Positions 1-12,462 are shown, counted from the stretch's first letter. The stretch: 64,000 bases of DNA from Ananas comosus (GCF_001540865.1 NC_033645.1:1866182-1930181); one strand, 5' to 3'. The notes: generated by a model not told the origin, from the letters alone. Numbers and translations are program-made.

Positions 1-2800
1 GAAATGCTATGTCTAAAATCCAATAAGAATGGTAGGAATTACAACTGCATCTAAGATTTACAATTAATTCTCCTCTCATAGTTTAAAATCCCCAAATAAG
101 TTTTAGTATTAATGAAAAAAATTATTATGATGGGACAAATGAGGAAAAACATGTTTTTGAATAAACTAGCTGTAATATCTACAACCCAAAATAGAGTGCA
201 CATCTAGCGTTACTATTAAAAAAAATATAGGTAAAAGTTAAAAATGACCCATGTAAACATATAATAATAGAGTATAATGCTTCACACTTCAAAGTATAAT
301 ATTTCATTACTATATTTTTTGTAATATATATATACACTGATTCTTTCAGATTTCGTTCTTGTATTTATGCTGAAACATCTAGATATCAAATAATAAATAT
401 ACCATTAACCAACAAGAATAGATTTCATTGCTCCCGTAAGAACATATTGTTAAATAGAACTAAGCTGGAATATCTCTGATAGTACTAAGTCATTGGTATT
501 TATGGATTTTCGAAACTTACGTCTAATGATGAAAATGCTACTGGTATCAAATATTTGATGCTAATAGAAGCATTCTAGTTCGGACTTTTATTAAATACAA
601 TATGGTATTCACAAACATAAAATAGTAAAATAGTATATTGAGCAACTAAATGGGTTAAATTGATAAAACTTTACTACTCTCCGATTACAATTTTTTATTA
701 AAAAAAAAAATTTAACAAAAAGAATAATATATTATTGTACTCTATTATTTAAAAATAATAATATGGTGAATAATTTCTCGGAGTGTGGGACTGAAGGGGA
801 CGGTCGACGGATATCTTTCTCGGTACTAATTAAAGATCTCTCAACCCACCTTCCATTCCTACCCCCAACTATTCCATAAATTTAAGGATCCTCTCATTTT
901 ACCAACCTTAATTATTTATTTATATTTATATTAATTTGGGGGATAAAAATAATGTTTATTAATGAATAATCTGAAAATATATTCATGCCAAATTGCCAAT
1001 TCAACTTTGCCTATCTTTCCTCTTATAAGTCTATTTGTGGAATCATTTATTGATCCTCAACATTATATGTATTCTATTTATAAATATTTCTTTGTTAGGT
1101 CAAAAATTAAAATAAATATTGTTGAAGATTATGTTGCAAGTATCAAAATATACTTGATGTATGAGTGTATCCTAATAGGTACGGTGATGATATAAAACAA
1201 GGATTGTATTATTGTATAAGGGAGTATTAAAATATTAAAATGTATAGGTGGCCCATTTACTAAACCTTTTCTCCTACTAGAATACTAAAAAATTCAACCC
1301 ATAGTTTAAATATACATAAAATAAATTAAAATAAGATAATTATTTATAATAGAAGGATAAAATGGCTGTTTAATATAAAAAGGTTTCACTTTTCTTTTTA
1401 ATTTTTAGTCTATGTTTGAATGTTAAACTAATTTATTCGCTAGCGACATAGGTAATTCGTGAATTTAGTTTCTCAAAATTATCAATCAACAGTTATAAAA
1501 ATATACAAATATATAAAACTTATCTGAACTATAAAAGCCACTTTGAAATGCCTTTTCAACTTTTTAAAATTTTAATTTTACTACAAAATCTTTTGATTTG
1601 TTTGATTTGAATCGGTCAACAAATATTTAATATAAAAATTTAAGCTAATTACTTATTTTAATAAATTTACAATTGTGATAATTGTATAAATATACTAATT
1701 AAATATGTGAAAAAATAAATAACGTATTCAAAATTTAAAATCAAACTTCGGTTGGCGGACTCAAACTAATAAACTAAAAAAATTGCATAACAAGACTAAA
1801 ATTTTGAAGAATCGAACAATCATTTTAAAGCTCTTTAAATTTTTATCTATTTAAAAAATATTTTTTTACATTGAAAAAGAACTGCACAGACTAATTACAT
1901 GGCTAGTGTACATGATATGATATATCACATGAACCATCAAAACTTCATATTTTCGGGGTCCATAATAAAATGTGCGACGACTCATGACGGTGGATTTTCT
2001 TATGTCATAAAATTATCAGTCAAAGCGTGGACTTTTTACCGTTTGGTCCCTATCAATAGCTCAAATTAAATAGAATAAAACAAAAGGAAAATAAAAGGGG
2101 ATAAAAAAGGCGAGAAATATTAATGAGCCAAATCTTGGCCCGGTCGGTCCGATTCCGTGTGAGAAGATACGGAGAGAAAGTGAAAGGAAAGCCGAGAAAA
2201 TCCGAAGCGAATCCCCCGGTGGGCCCCACGAGAAAGTGGAAGGGCAGTTGAGCCCAAAATTGTAAATGGGCCAGGTCCACCACGTCATCCGTGGACCGCC
2301 AAATTATTTACACCCTTATTATGTCATAAATAAATATCTCTCCTCTCAGTTTTCTTCCCACATTGAAAATAATATTTTTTTTTAAAAAAATAGATAGTAT
2401 ACCTAAACTTAGTAAAATAATTAATTTTTATAATTATTTATTTTTGATCAATAATTTAAAAAAAAAATTAATTATTGTGTGCATACTGACAATCAAAATA
2501 AATTAAAATAATCATTTCCTTACAAATATTATTATTACAAAGATCTAGATAATTTTAATAACATACACTGTATCTTATCATTTTATTAAATTCTTCATTC
2601 CACTTGAATTTCAAAATGAGTAAAAATTATTATGCTTGAGGCCTCGTTCGACAATTTTTTTTTCATATTATTCGTGCATTAACATTTACAATATAATAAT
2701 TTTCAATTTATCAATGTATATACAATTTAAGATATAATGTTGGATTCACAACCAAGTAATAGGAATAATAAGTACTAAAAAAAAAAGGTGATTTTTGCGG
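1..2800. other. AT-rich intergenic DNA upstream of the response regulator
   Basis: No coding region is convincing here; open frames are short and of random composition. The first 2 kb is very AT-rich. From about 2040 to 2300 the base composition rises and promoter-like words appear: TGGGCC and GAGCCCAA motifs, and a perfect inverted repeat at 2273-2296 (GGTCCAC, ten-base loop containing CACGTCATC, GTGGACC). This block lies 0.8 kb upstream of the response regulator start and could be its distal promoter. That link is inference. Confidence 0.5.
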
Positions 2801-3140
2801 TCCACGGCTGACGTGGCGAGCCAGTTCCACGAGGTTGTCGCGATCCGGTGCATAGACCGGGGACCACGCAAATAACTCAGGGCGCTTCCGTGGGGATCCG
2901 AACCCGAATCAGCCAGGGTAGATTTGCCCCTCCCCTCCTTTGCCTCGGTCCCCGCGCCCCACCCCCTCCCACATTTCTCAGATTTGGGAGATTCACTGCT
3001 CCTTTTATAATCTCCCTCCCCCCTCTCCTCTCCTCCCCATTCCATCGTAATCCTCGTCGTCCTCCTCGTTCTCTCTCTACTTTTCCTTCGAAAAAACAGA
3101 GATTGTATTCGAAGGTAAAATCACGAATTCCCCATTCGCA

Positions 3141-3935
3141 ATGTCGTCGTCCTTGTCGTCGTCGAGGATCGTCGCCAAATACAACGGTGGGGACGCCGAT
3201 CGCGAGCTCCACGTCCTCGCCGTCGACGATAGCTCCATCGAGCTCGCCATTATCGCTCGGCTCCTCAGGAGCTCCAAATATAGAGGTAATTGATCTTGTT
3301 TGCTACCAAAGTGATCTACATGGGCAAATTTTGATGGGATTGTCTATGGATTTGATGGTTTCTTCAATTTTTAATTCGAAACTTGGATTTGAATTTGTTG
3401 TTTTGAATTTCTGCAGTGACAACTGTCGATAGCGCCCAGAGGGCATTGGAGCTTCTAAGCATGGTATGTTTATATCCCCTTTTTTTTTTGAATTTGTCTA
3501 AATTTTTTTACAAAAATTTTTGTACCAATTTTTCTAAAATTTCAAATTAATTTTTACAGGAACCCAATGTTAGTATGATTATTACGGATTACTCCATGCC
3601 GGAGATGACGGGGTACGATCTCCTCAAAACAGTGAAGGTAAAGCCCCGAATAACAACAATTCGAAACCCCAATTTCTTTTTAGGTTAATGTGATTATTGA
3701 AAAGTAATGGGTTTTTATGAAATTTTCCGCTTCCATGTTGCAGGGGTCGTCGAAGCTGAGCAATATTCCGGTGGTCATCGTGTCCTCCGAGAGAGTGCGC
3801 GATCGAATCGACACGTGTCTCAACGAGGGCGCCGAAGCGTTCTTGATCAAGCCCGTTAATCCCAAGGAGTTCTCCGATGTGTGTAGATCCACCATTAGCA
3901 AGCACAGCCGTCTGATCAAGTCCCAACTGTCCTGA
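3141..3935 (+). CDS. Type-A two-component response regulator (cytokinin signalling)
   Basis: Four exons are read: 3141-3285, 3417-3463, 3560-3637 and 3744-3935, all with GT-AG introns and frame kept, giving 153 residues. The protein is one receiver domain. It has the acidic pair D29-D30 in LAVDDSS, the phospho-acceptor D74 in [15 protein letters not shown], the SS of VIVSSE near 104-105, and K126 in FLIKPVNP. There is no MYB/GARP output domain and the C-terminal tail is only about 20 residues, which is the type-A layout (negative feedback on cytokinin phosphorelay, nucleus and cytosol). The length is close to the short ARR16/ARR17-like members, but orthology cannot be fixed here. The start is the first ATG after a CT-rich 5' leader (2940-3100). 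Family confidence is high; exact subgroup is not. Confidence 0.93.
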
Positions 3936-5271
3936 TCTACCGACGGATAAAGCTTTCAAATTTTCTCCTTTTTTCTTAAATTTTTTTGGGCCTTTTTTGG
4001 TTTTGGGGAGGGTTTGGTGAAACCCTGTACAGGTTTGTAGGAATCATGAGATAGTTTTGAAACAATTTTCCATGGAAATGAGAATATTAGTTTTTTCTTT
4101 TTCGCATCATGATTAAAATATGGCGTGGAGTGCGATAAACATGTTACATGTTTGTGCAAGTGTACTTAAATTAACTTAAATTTTTACAATAAAATTTAAA
4201 ATTTAAAATTTAAAATTTTGACTAACTAAAATAATGTTCAAAATAAATAAAGTGAACAGAATTTTGCTATATTTAGTAAATATTTTAATATAATTGGTAA
4301 AAAAAAAATTGAAAATTAGAAAAATTCAAAACTTTAAAAAGAAGTGTTCGACCAAAACAATTGTTATCATGTGGGACTAATTTTGTTTTGTCTTTTGGGA
4401 AGATTCTTATAGAGATTTAGGGGGCTTCTCAATTTCAAAGATTTGCTTTGTTTTTTGCTTTGATTTTTTACATCATTCAAAACGAATTTATTCAGGCTTG
4501 TTTTACTCGTGTTAATGGAAGTGAGAATGTGAGATACACTTCTTCTTTTTTTTTCCTTTGAATTTCAATGTTATTCAATATTGGATGACGAATATAATAA
4601 AAATTCAAATCATTCACAAACATAGAGTATTTATTGAACGCCGAATATTACATGAACACAATCTTTTATTAAGATGGAATACCATACTTATTAATAGAAA
4701 AGTCAAATAAATTTTTTTTTATTTGAATTTTAATATCATTCAATATTATACGGCAAATATAACAAAGAACCCAATTATTATTCATTAATATCGAAAACCA
4801 TGTGTTTCATTTAAATTTCTTTCGTGCAAGAAATTATAAAAGAAACTGAATAAATAATGCCTATTGTGTGAACGGAAGATCGTTTTTTCTTTTTTCTTTT
4901 TTTTTTTGTGCTCCCAAATCTGAATCACGAGTAAAATGTGATGTGCTAAGGAAGAAGAGGATTGTGATGTGTATTTTTTTTCTTAATTTTTCGGAAAATA
5001 TCTTCTTTTTTTTTCTTTGGATTTGATGGGCGAATCGAGGAAGATCTCGCCGTAGCGGGTGGGCTCGTCCTTTGCGGGGCCCCAGTTTGTGGGGCCCGAT
5101 CCGTGGGCCCGGGTTTTGGTGGGGCCGAATTTTTGACAACGCACTTTTGTTTCTTTTAAGGTTGTTGATTTTAAGCTTTACTTTTTTTTCAATTTGAAAA
5201 AGTGAGCCATGAAAAGGATAATATTTTATTGAACAAAAATCTTTTTAGGTTGGGGCCTTAATTCCCTCTAC
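3936..5271. other. 3' flank and AT-rich intergenic DNA
   Basis: The first 250 bases are probably 3' UTR of the response regulator (possible AATAAA near 4189). The rest is AT-rich with long T runs. A short GC-rich block at 5030-5140 carries several GGGGCC/GGGCCC words but no reading frame that I recognise. Confidence 0.4.
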
Positions 5272-5623
5272 TAGGGATGCAAACGAGGCGGATTCGGGGG
5301 CGGGAGAGTTCCCCCACCTCCCGCTCCATTTCTTATCTGGGCGGGGCGGACTCGGGGCGGGTTACTTTTCATTTTATTTTTGGCTCCCGCTTACTGCTCC
5401 ATTCGGGGGGGAGCGAGGCGGGAGCGGGACGGGAGCAGATTTTTAATGGATCGGGGTAGATTGAAGGAAGAAAAGAGTCTCCCGCCTCCCGCTCTATTTA
5501 CTTGGCCAATCGGGGCGGATTCGGGACGGGTTATATTTTTCTATATTTTTTGTTCCCACTTACCACCCCATTCGGGGCGGATCGGGGTGGAGCTCCACCA
5601 ACCCGGATCCATTTGCATCCCTA
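5272..5623. mobile_element. hAT-like MITE, GC-rich, with 8-bp target duplication
   Basis: The ends are inverted copies: TAGGGATGCAAA at the left and TTTGCATCCCTA at the right. The eight flanking bases are CCCTCTAC (5264-5271) and CCCCCCAC (5624-5631), an imperfect direct repeat of hAT length. The interior consists of degenerate G-rich subrepeats built on GGGGCGGATTCGGG and GGGCGGGTTA, plus an inverted set (CTCCCGCCTCCCGCTC). There is no transposase, so it is non-autonomous. Open frames inside are by-products of the subrepeats. Confidence 0.7.
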
Positions 5624-7004
5624 CCCCCCACTTGTGTGTGTTCTGAAAGTAGAGCTCAATTCTTATTTATACTTTCCTTTAAAAAAAAAAGTTTTATTGT
5701 GTTTACTATACAAATATAGCACAAGCTAATTTTATAATGCCGTGTCAGATGTGGTGTATTTGTTTTACGAAAAATGGTAAAGGGTGAAGTTATTTTTGGT
5801 GTAAATGTCTTTTTTTTGCTGTTTAGTTTAATATAATTTTTTTTAGTTGAAATTTAGACTTTTCAAAAGTGCCCCTATTCGGGGGCAATAGTTTTTTTTT
5901 TAGTTGAAATTCAAAATTGCCCTATTCCGGAGCAAAGTTGATTACGAAAAAAAAAAAAAAATGAATGATAGAAAACTTCAGCATTTATATTACTTACTTA
6001 TTGTCAAACAAACAACGTAACCATAATAACTTTAATTTGCTGCTATAGAAACAAACTGCAGAAGAAAAATAGTTTTTATCTAAACTGATTGAAATCTGTT
6101 GCTATTTCCATATCGAATTTTTGGGTAATAGATTGCAGCAAATAAGAAGGAATAAAAAAAAAAAAACCCTCAAAAAATGTTCGCCAAAGAAGAGAGTGAA
6201 CGAATGGAAAACCTTCGAATGCCATTTTCAACCCTCTTGTTGTTCAAAAAGCAAAACTGCTTTTGGCCCCACGCTATTCACGAAATATTGCTACGAATAA
6301 ACATGGGAGATTTGTGTCACATCAACATAGGTTTTTTTTATTTATTTTTTAGTACACGTCTCTTTTAATACGCCAAAATTGCATGAATACTCTATATTTT
6401 TGTGAATACTACTAAATATCTTATTTACTTATTTATTCATTTAGATGAGAAAGATAGCATAGTAGAATTAGAACAACTACAAGCAAATTATCTAGATGAG
6501 AAGTATCTTATTAGCACTACGTACCGCCAAATATTTTATTTTATTTTTTTACATAAAATGGTAATAAGAGTATGTGTTAAAAAATTTTTATTTCGAGATA
6601 AATAAAATTTCTTTTGGTGGGGTATTTTTTGTTTGTCGGCATAATTGCATGAGTCCATTGTTTTTTTTATAAAAAAAAAAAATTTGTCAATAAATTTTAA
6701 CCTAAAAAACTTTTTCTTGTGATCTAAATTCGTATTTTATATTATGCTTAACATATTTCTGAAATTTTTTAATGCAACTACTGGAAAGTAGAGATACGGT
6801 TGAGGTGTACGTATAAATTAATGTACGTACAACTACACGCAACTACAAGCATGGTAGAATTAGAACATTTCTAGAGTTTCAATTTGTTGTGTATAAGTAT
6901 ATTTTTATTTTTCACAAAATACAACTCACTATGGAAAATTAGACATAAGGTGGTTGGATTTCAATGAGTTACGGATTTACAACAAATAAGAGGCAATTAA
7001 AAAT

Positions 7005-7402
7005 ATATTCCTACAAAATTGGAATATTGCATATTTATTCTTTCAAACTTGAGAACATCATATACATCCTCACAAACTCAAAAAAAGAAAAAAGAAAAAA
7101 TGCAAACATATTTTTTGACTAGTTAAAAGGCACCCTATTTTACTTCAAAACACTATTTTGTTGTTATTCACATCATCGCTCCTATAAAATTAGCAATGGA
7201 AGATATCCTACAAGAAATCAAAACAAGTCAGATACATCTCATCATCTCAATTGGTCATCATTATTAATCACGGTAAAGGCAAAATTGTCATATTATTGTT
7301 TTAACTAATCCAGATATATATTTGTAAATTTTTGAAACTTATAGAAATATATAAGATATTATTTAAAATAAGATATTTTAAAATTTAGACGAATAAATAT
7401 GC

Positions 7403-7405
<3 letters not shown>
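7005..7405. mobile_element. Possible foldback/MITE element
   Basis: The left part (about 7020-7050) contains ATATTGCATATTTATTC and the right part (about 7385-7405) contains its near-perfect reverse complement GAATAAATATGCAATA. The intervening 350 bases are AT-rich and non-coding. No clear target duplication was found, so the boundaries and class are uncertain. Confidence 0.35.
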
Positions 7406-7448
<43 letters not shown>

Positions 7449-7456
7449 ATTTCACT

Positions 7457-7481
7457 NNNNNNNNNNNNNNNNNNNNNNNNN
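7457..7481. other. Assembly gap (25 N)
   Basis: Twenty-five consecutive N follow an (AT)n run, which probably broke the assembly. Confidence 1.
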
Positions 7482-7690
7482 AAAAGAAAAGTTTGTTTTC
7501 ATGTTATTTTTATGAAAAAATGTTAGTACTACCCTGTATATAAGAATTTTCTTAATTAAACTAACCAAACAATGCGGTGCAGTGATTATATGGGCAACGT
7601 AAGATCTTAAAAAGGTTGTAATCGAACTACCCGATTGGTAATATCGTCTTTTGATTGTGGTTTTTTACGTCTCTCTCTTTCTCTCCTTTT

Positions 7691-7868
7691 AGATATAAAA
7701 AAGTTGATTAAAGTTCCTTTTTATGATTAAAAATAGAGTAGTATATTCTGTTAGATAAAAAGTTGATTAAAGTTCCTTTTTATGATTAAAAATAGAGTAG
7801 TATATTCTGTTAGATAAAAAAGTTGATTAAAGTTCTTTTTTTATGATTAAAAATAGAGTAGTATATTC
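7691..7868. repeat. Three-copy minisatellite, about 59-bp unit
   Basis: A unit beginning AAAAAGTTGATTAAAGTTC and ending GAGTAGTATATTC is repeated three times head to tail. The first two copies are almost identical and the third has a longer T run. No gene overlaps it. Confidence 0.9.
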
Positions 7869-8148
7869 ATGGAACTGGAGGTTTAACATGTATGTGGGTG
7901 AAGCATTTTAAGAGATTACTCTTACTGTTTTTAAACCACGCACTTCGTGCGCTTAATTTCGTGGACGAAGATCATCGAAAGTCATCGACAGCGCGGCTTT
8001 AGATGGGAAAGTTAAAGCTTAGATAGTAAATAAGTGTAGTCATGACGAAAAAATACGAGACGGTGAAGGAGAGACGGGTACTCGTAGTGCAAGTGATTGA
8101 TCACTTGTTTAATTGTACATGAACAAATCAACATAATAAATATCCTTG

Positions 8149-8188
<40 letters not shown>

Positions 8189-9842
8189 GTGATTGGCTTG
8201 TTATTGATGACGTGGTGTAAGTGTGACAGTGTAGAATTCCTTCTGATGTTGGCGTGAATGCGACAATTAAGTCATATCTCGATCAACTTTAGAGCCGTCA
8301 AAAAAGCTCGTGGTTCATAGATTTACAATCCAAAATGGTTTGTAATATGACGCCCAAATCTAGAGGGTTAAGTTTTTTTTTTTTTTTTATCTTTTTATTA
8401 TTGGCAGGTAAAGAATCCAATTCTGTAAATATGCATATGTAGTCTCTGAGCATTTGCTACTCAAAATTAATTTATCAGTTGTAGTTGAGAAGGACGGGGA
8501 AACCTAATTCCGTAAATATGCATGTGTGGAGTCCAAACTCTTCTCGGCTAAAAAAACTCGCACAATAAAAGCCACCACACTAATAAACTGTGGTTCTTAA
8601 TTCAGCACTAGTGCAGAAATCCGCACGATGCAGCGGGTAAATAATGAAATTCAAAATTCAAAATTTAAAAAAATAAGATTATAGTTAGAATTCTAAATAC
8701 TAATTTTTCTAAATTATAAAATTTTGAATGAAAGTTATATGGCTCCAAAACAGCACTATTCTCTTCGTGCCTTCCGAGGCACGAAGGCTATCGTATCATC
8801 GGAGTGAGATATATATATATAGGGGTTACACATTCTACTGCACTGCGAACGGAAATAATAAATTATCTTATACACAAATTTCATTTTGTACACAATTTTC
8901 ATTTTGTTTTCGGGACGCACATAAGAAGCTGTCGTTTACTGTAGTTGACAATTATAGCTGTAGTTGAAAGCGACAAATGAAACGTTTTAGACGCGTATTA
9001 AAAGCAATGGAGGAGGGTCTATACCTTAATGATACCAGCATCTGCTTGTCGAGACAAGAAAACAACTACACGTCCAAGGATCCCTATCGGCTAAATACCT
9101 TTATTAATATACAACAGTATAATTAATAAACAAACTTTAAATATTAATAAAATTAAAACGGTATAATATCACGACAACAACAATTACTAAATAGATGTAG
9201 ATATTGGAAGAAAAATAAAAAACACGATAAAGATAGGTGTTTAGTTGAATTTAATAAATCGGAGTAAGTTTAGGTTGAATATTGTTTTATATTGAATTAT
9301 CTGTTTAATTTCGAATTGATTACTAGATTAAAATTGTTTAACGTGAGATTTAATTTGACACGTACTAGTAGAGACTTATATTTAACTCAAAAAACAACTT
9401 AAGAATTGGTAAAGATAGATTAAAATAGTCCAGGAAAAGTAGATTTTGAGATAATATATATAGTTTGTTGTATATAGTACGGTGGAAGGGTTTTAGCATT
9501 GGACCATTTGTTCTAAATTCTTTATTTTATATTGATACAACAAGTATTCTTCAAAATTTTATAACGGAATTTTGTAAGTTACGTATTAAATATAAAATAA
9601 ATTATATTTATCTTTTATTGAACTTACATATGAAAATAAACGTCAAATTAGGTCAAAAGACTAAGGCTATTTCTTCTCTTTATTTATAAAAAAGTCGTTT
9701 TGATAGTGTTCTAGATTAAAGATATTGTAAAATTCTTATACACATTATCTGAATAAAATAAAACTTGAAATATCATATCTGATATATATGATACTTAAAA
9801 TCTTAAACTATTTTAAGATTTTAAAGATTGGTGTAAATAACT

Positions 9843-10463
9843 NNNNNNNNNNNNNNNNNNNNNNNNNNNNNNNNNNNNNNNNNNNNNNNNNNNNNNNNNN
9901 NNNNNNNNNNNNNNNNNNNNNNNNNNNNNNNNNNNNNNNNNNNNNNNNNNNNNNNNNNNNNNNNNNNNNNNNNNNNNNNNNNNNNNNNNNNNNNNNNNNN
10001 NNNNNNNNNNNNNNNNNNNNNNNNNNNNNNNNNNNNNNNNNNNNNNNNNNNNNNNNNNNNNNNNNNNNNNNNNNNNNNNNNNNNNNNNNNNNNNNNNNNN
10101 NNNNNNNNNNNNNNNNNNNNNNNNNNNNNNNNNNNNNNNNNNNNNNNNNNNNNNNNNNNNNNNNNNNNNNNNNNNNNNNNNNNNNNNNNNNNNNNNNNNN
10201 NNNNNNNNNNNNNNNNNNNNNNNNNNNNNNNNNNNNNNNNNNNNNNNNNNNNNNNNNNNNNNNNNNNNNNNNNNNNNNNNNNNNNNNNNNNNNNNNNNNN
10301 NNNNNNNNNNNNNNNNNNNNNNNNNNNNNNNNNNNNNNNNNNNNNNNNNNNNNNNNNNNNNNNNNNNNNNNNNNNNNNNNNNNNNNNNNNNNNNNNNNNN
10401 NNNNNNNNNNNNNNNNNNNNNNNNNNNNNNNNNNNNNNNNNNNNNNNNNNNNNNNNNNNNNNN
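9843..10463. other. Assembly gap (621 N)
   Basis: A continuous run of N. Any frame crossing it is meaningless. Confidence 1.
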
Positions 10464-10636
10464 CAGCTTTGACTAAAAAATAACTTGGCCGAGTAGAGAT
10501 GAAAAAAAAAAAAAATTAGCTTAGCCTAAAAATAAACATCCAAGATGAGAAAAGGTTAAAATTTTATACTATATAATTGAAATTTTATCACTTTTAGTGG
10601 GATTTTAAGATTATAGATACTTTACCTCATTTAAAC

Positions 10637-10675
<39 letters not shown>

Positions 10676-10871
10676 AAATATATAACAAAAATATGTCGAT
10701 TCAGTTCAAAAAAATAAATAGAAAGAAGAAGAGGTTCAAAAAAGAATAATTGAAAGAAGAGAAAAAATCGAATTCAAAGAATATACATAACAAAATAGAC
10801 TAGTTCGGATTAAAAAAATTTAAAAAAAATAAAATATGTAAAAAAAAACTTGTTGGTTCGGTTCAAAGAAG

Positions 10872-10957
10872 AATATAATTGAAAGAAAAGAAAAAAAATT
10901 AGAAAAATTCTAAACTAAGGAAGAAGTGTCACCGTCATCTTACACATTGTAGATTAA
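10872..10957. repeat. Direct repeat copy 1 (left of the EC1-like pseudogene)
   Basis: The block reads AATTGAAAGAAAAG, then TTCTAAACTAAGGA, then CGTCATCTTACACATT. It recurs at 12303-12392 in the same orientation with about 10 differences. The two copies bracket the EC1-like pseudogene. Confidence 0.75.
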
Positions 10958-11130
10958 TAATGACTCATACCAGGTTCACATATGACCCAACCATACTAAG
11001 CCCATTTGACCCTAACACACACATATATATAGGTATAACTCACATCAAAGTGACTAACACAAATCATGCAAACTTACGTGCATAGGCCACCACTTTAACA
11101 GTTAAAAACACTAAACAACATTTCTCGATT

Positions 11131-11560
11131 CTAGTGGGATGCTCGCCCTGGAGAGATAGACGGCGGGGTCGGCGGCAGCGGCGGCGGCGTCGACGGGTCG
11201 GAGGAATCGTTTGCTGGATCGCAGTAGCCGCGCAAATGTCTCCTTCTTGAGCCATGAAGCCGAGGGACGCTAGCAAGACGTCGGTGGCCCAACAGTGATG
11301 CTCAATACGCGAATGACCCGGCAGTAGCTTGGGCCCAGGTACGTTTCGCCGTTGAGGAAGAAGAGGATCACCTCCCCCGTGCACGACTGGAGCTCCACCA
11401 GCGAGTCCTAGCACTGCTTCATGCCGTCCGACTGCAGGCGGGCCGAAAGGCCGATCGGGCCTACGGGTCGAGCCTTCGACGACGTCGGAGCGGGCACGGT
11501 TGCGAGGGAGGATCCTGCGAGCAAGATGAAAATAGATTGTTTGAAGAGATCATATGAATA
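11131..11560 (-). pseudogene. Egg-cell-secreted (EC1/ECA1, prolamin-like) protein, broken
   Basis: Read on the minus strand, the block encodes pieces of an EC1-type small secreted cysteine-rich protein. The pieces are a hydrophobic leader piece (FILLAGSSLATVPAP), then DSLVELQSCTGEVILFF, LNGETYLGP, an E-H-H-C-W segment, LASLGFMAQEGDI, and RGYCDPAND followed by a proline-rich tail. In intact members these belong to one frame and the protein acts in gamete activation at fertilisation. Here three lesions break it: an in-frame TAG at 11410-11408 where a Trp codon is expected after M-K-Q-C, a frameshift near 11303 after C-R-V-I-R, and a one-base loss near 11236 inside GDI-L-R-G-Y-C. The N-terminal start is also unclear. 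The GC-rich composition stands out from its AT-rich surroundings. I am fairly sure of the family and sure that it is not translatable as one protein. Confidence 0.75.
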
Positions 11561-11919
11561 GATAGATGCTCATGAAAATATTCATATTTATAGAGGTGGA
11601 ATCGATCAATAAATATGAATAGGAAAATGAAAAGTGAAAGGGCATGCACGCATATATACGTTTTAAGGAATGTAAGAAGGTCTCTTAGATTGAGGTGTAA
11701 TAATAATTAATCAATTAATGGTAGTGGGAGAAACAAAATTAAGGGATTTGTAACATCTTAATTAATTATTAAGGAATGTGGAGGGTTTTTAATTAGCTAG
11801 TGGGAAAATTTGGGTCATATGTGGACTCGAGCCCAGTTAAGATTTGGATAAAGCCAGGTTAATTTTGTTGATTGGTTGTTAGATTTGGGTCAAGTTAAAA
11901 CCAACAATAAGCCCTAACC

Positions 11920-12150
11920 TAGTGTTTGACTCCTGAAAAAGCATGGAAAATTATTTAAAAAAAATATATTTGTTTATTTTTTCATGAAAAACATATTTCT
12001 TCATAATTTTTTATTTCTCTGATAAAAAATTTAGAAAAGTAAAGTACTATTTTTTATGAAATCTGAAATGGATGAAAATTATTTTTTCAGTTAGAAAACT
12101 ATTTTCACAAATAATTTATAGAAAAAAACTAAACACCTCCTAATAGATTT
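11920..12150. mobile_element. Possible hAT-type MITE
   Basis: The left end has CCTAGTGTTTGACTCCTG and the right end, reverse-complemented, has ATTAGGAGGTGTTTAGTTT, an imperfect inverted pair around an AT-rich core rich in GAAAA/TTTTC. Ends of the GTGTTTGG type are common in plant hAT MITEs. No target duplication was confirmed. Confidence 0.35.
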
Positions 12151-12302
12151 AGTATTAATTATGAGGTACATATATATAAATAGTTAAATTAATGGAGAAT
12201 AACTTGAGAAGTAGAAGAACCATTAGAAACGGTAACATTATTCTTTATCACAATTATTACATTAAGAATTAGTAACATATCAATCACTAATGAGCATGCT
12301 CT

Positions 12303-12392
12303 ATAATTGAAAGAAAAGAAAAAAAAAAATTAGAAAAGTCCTAAACTAAGGAGGAAACGCCACGTCATCTTACACATTGGGGATTAATATAG
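12303..12392. repeat. Direct repeat copy 2 (right of the EC1-like pseudogene)
   Basis: Second copy of the block at 10872-10957, same orientation, sharing the AATTGAAAGAAAAG start and the CGTCATCTTACACATT end. Confidence 0.75.
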
Positions 12393-12462
12393 TTGTATAG
12401 ATTTCTCTCTAGAAAGAAAATTGAGCATTTTAAAGTTACTGGCAAATTGGTAGCTAACTTTC

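Larger units (their letters stand above)
5624..11130. other. AT-rich intergenic DNA with microsatellites and gaps
   Basis: I see no supportable gene. The stretch contains (AT)n runs near 7409-7444, 8152-8187 and 10639-10672, a minisatellite at 7691-7868, a possible foldback element at 7005-7405, a 25-base gap and a 621-base gap. The dense A/T runs and absence of codon-like composition argue against coding. Confidence 0.5.

Noticed and set aside
7691..7868. Repeat array that might look like CRISPR
   Set aside because: The units are contiguous with no unique spacers, and the DNA is a plant genome.
9788..10483. Long open frame of 231 codons
   Set aside because: It is almost entirely the 621-base run of N; nothing can be translated.
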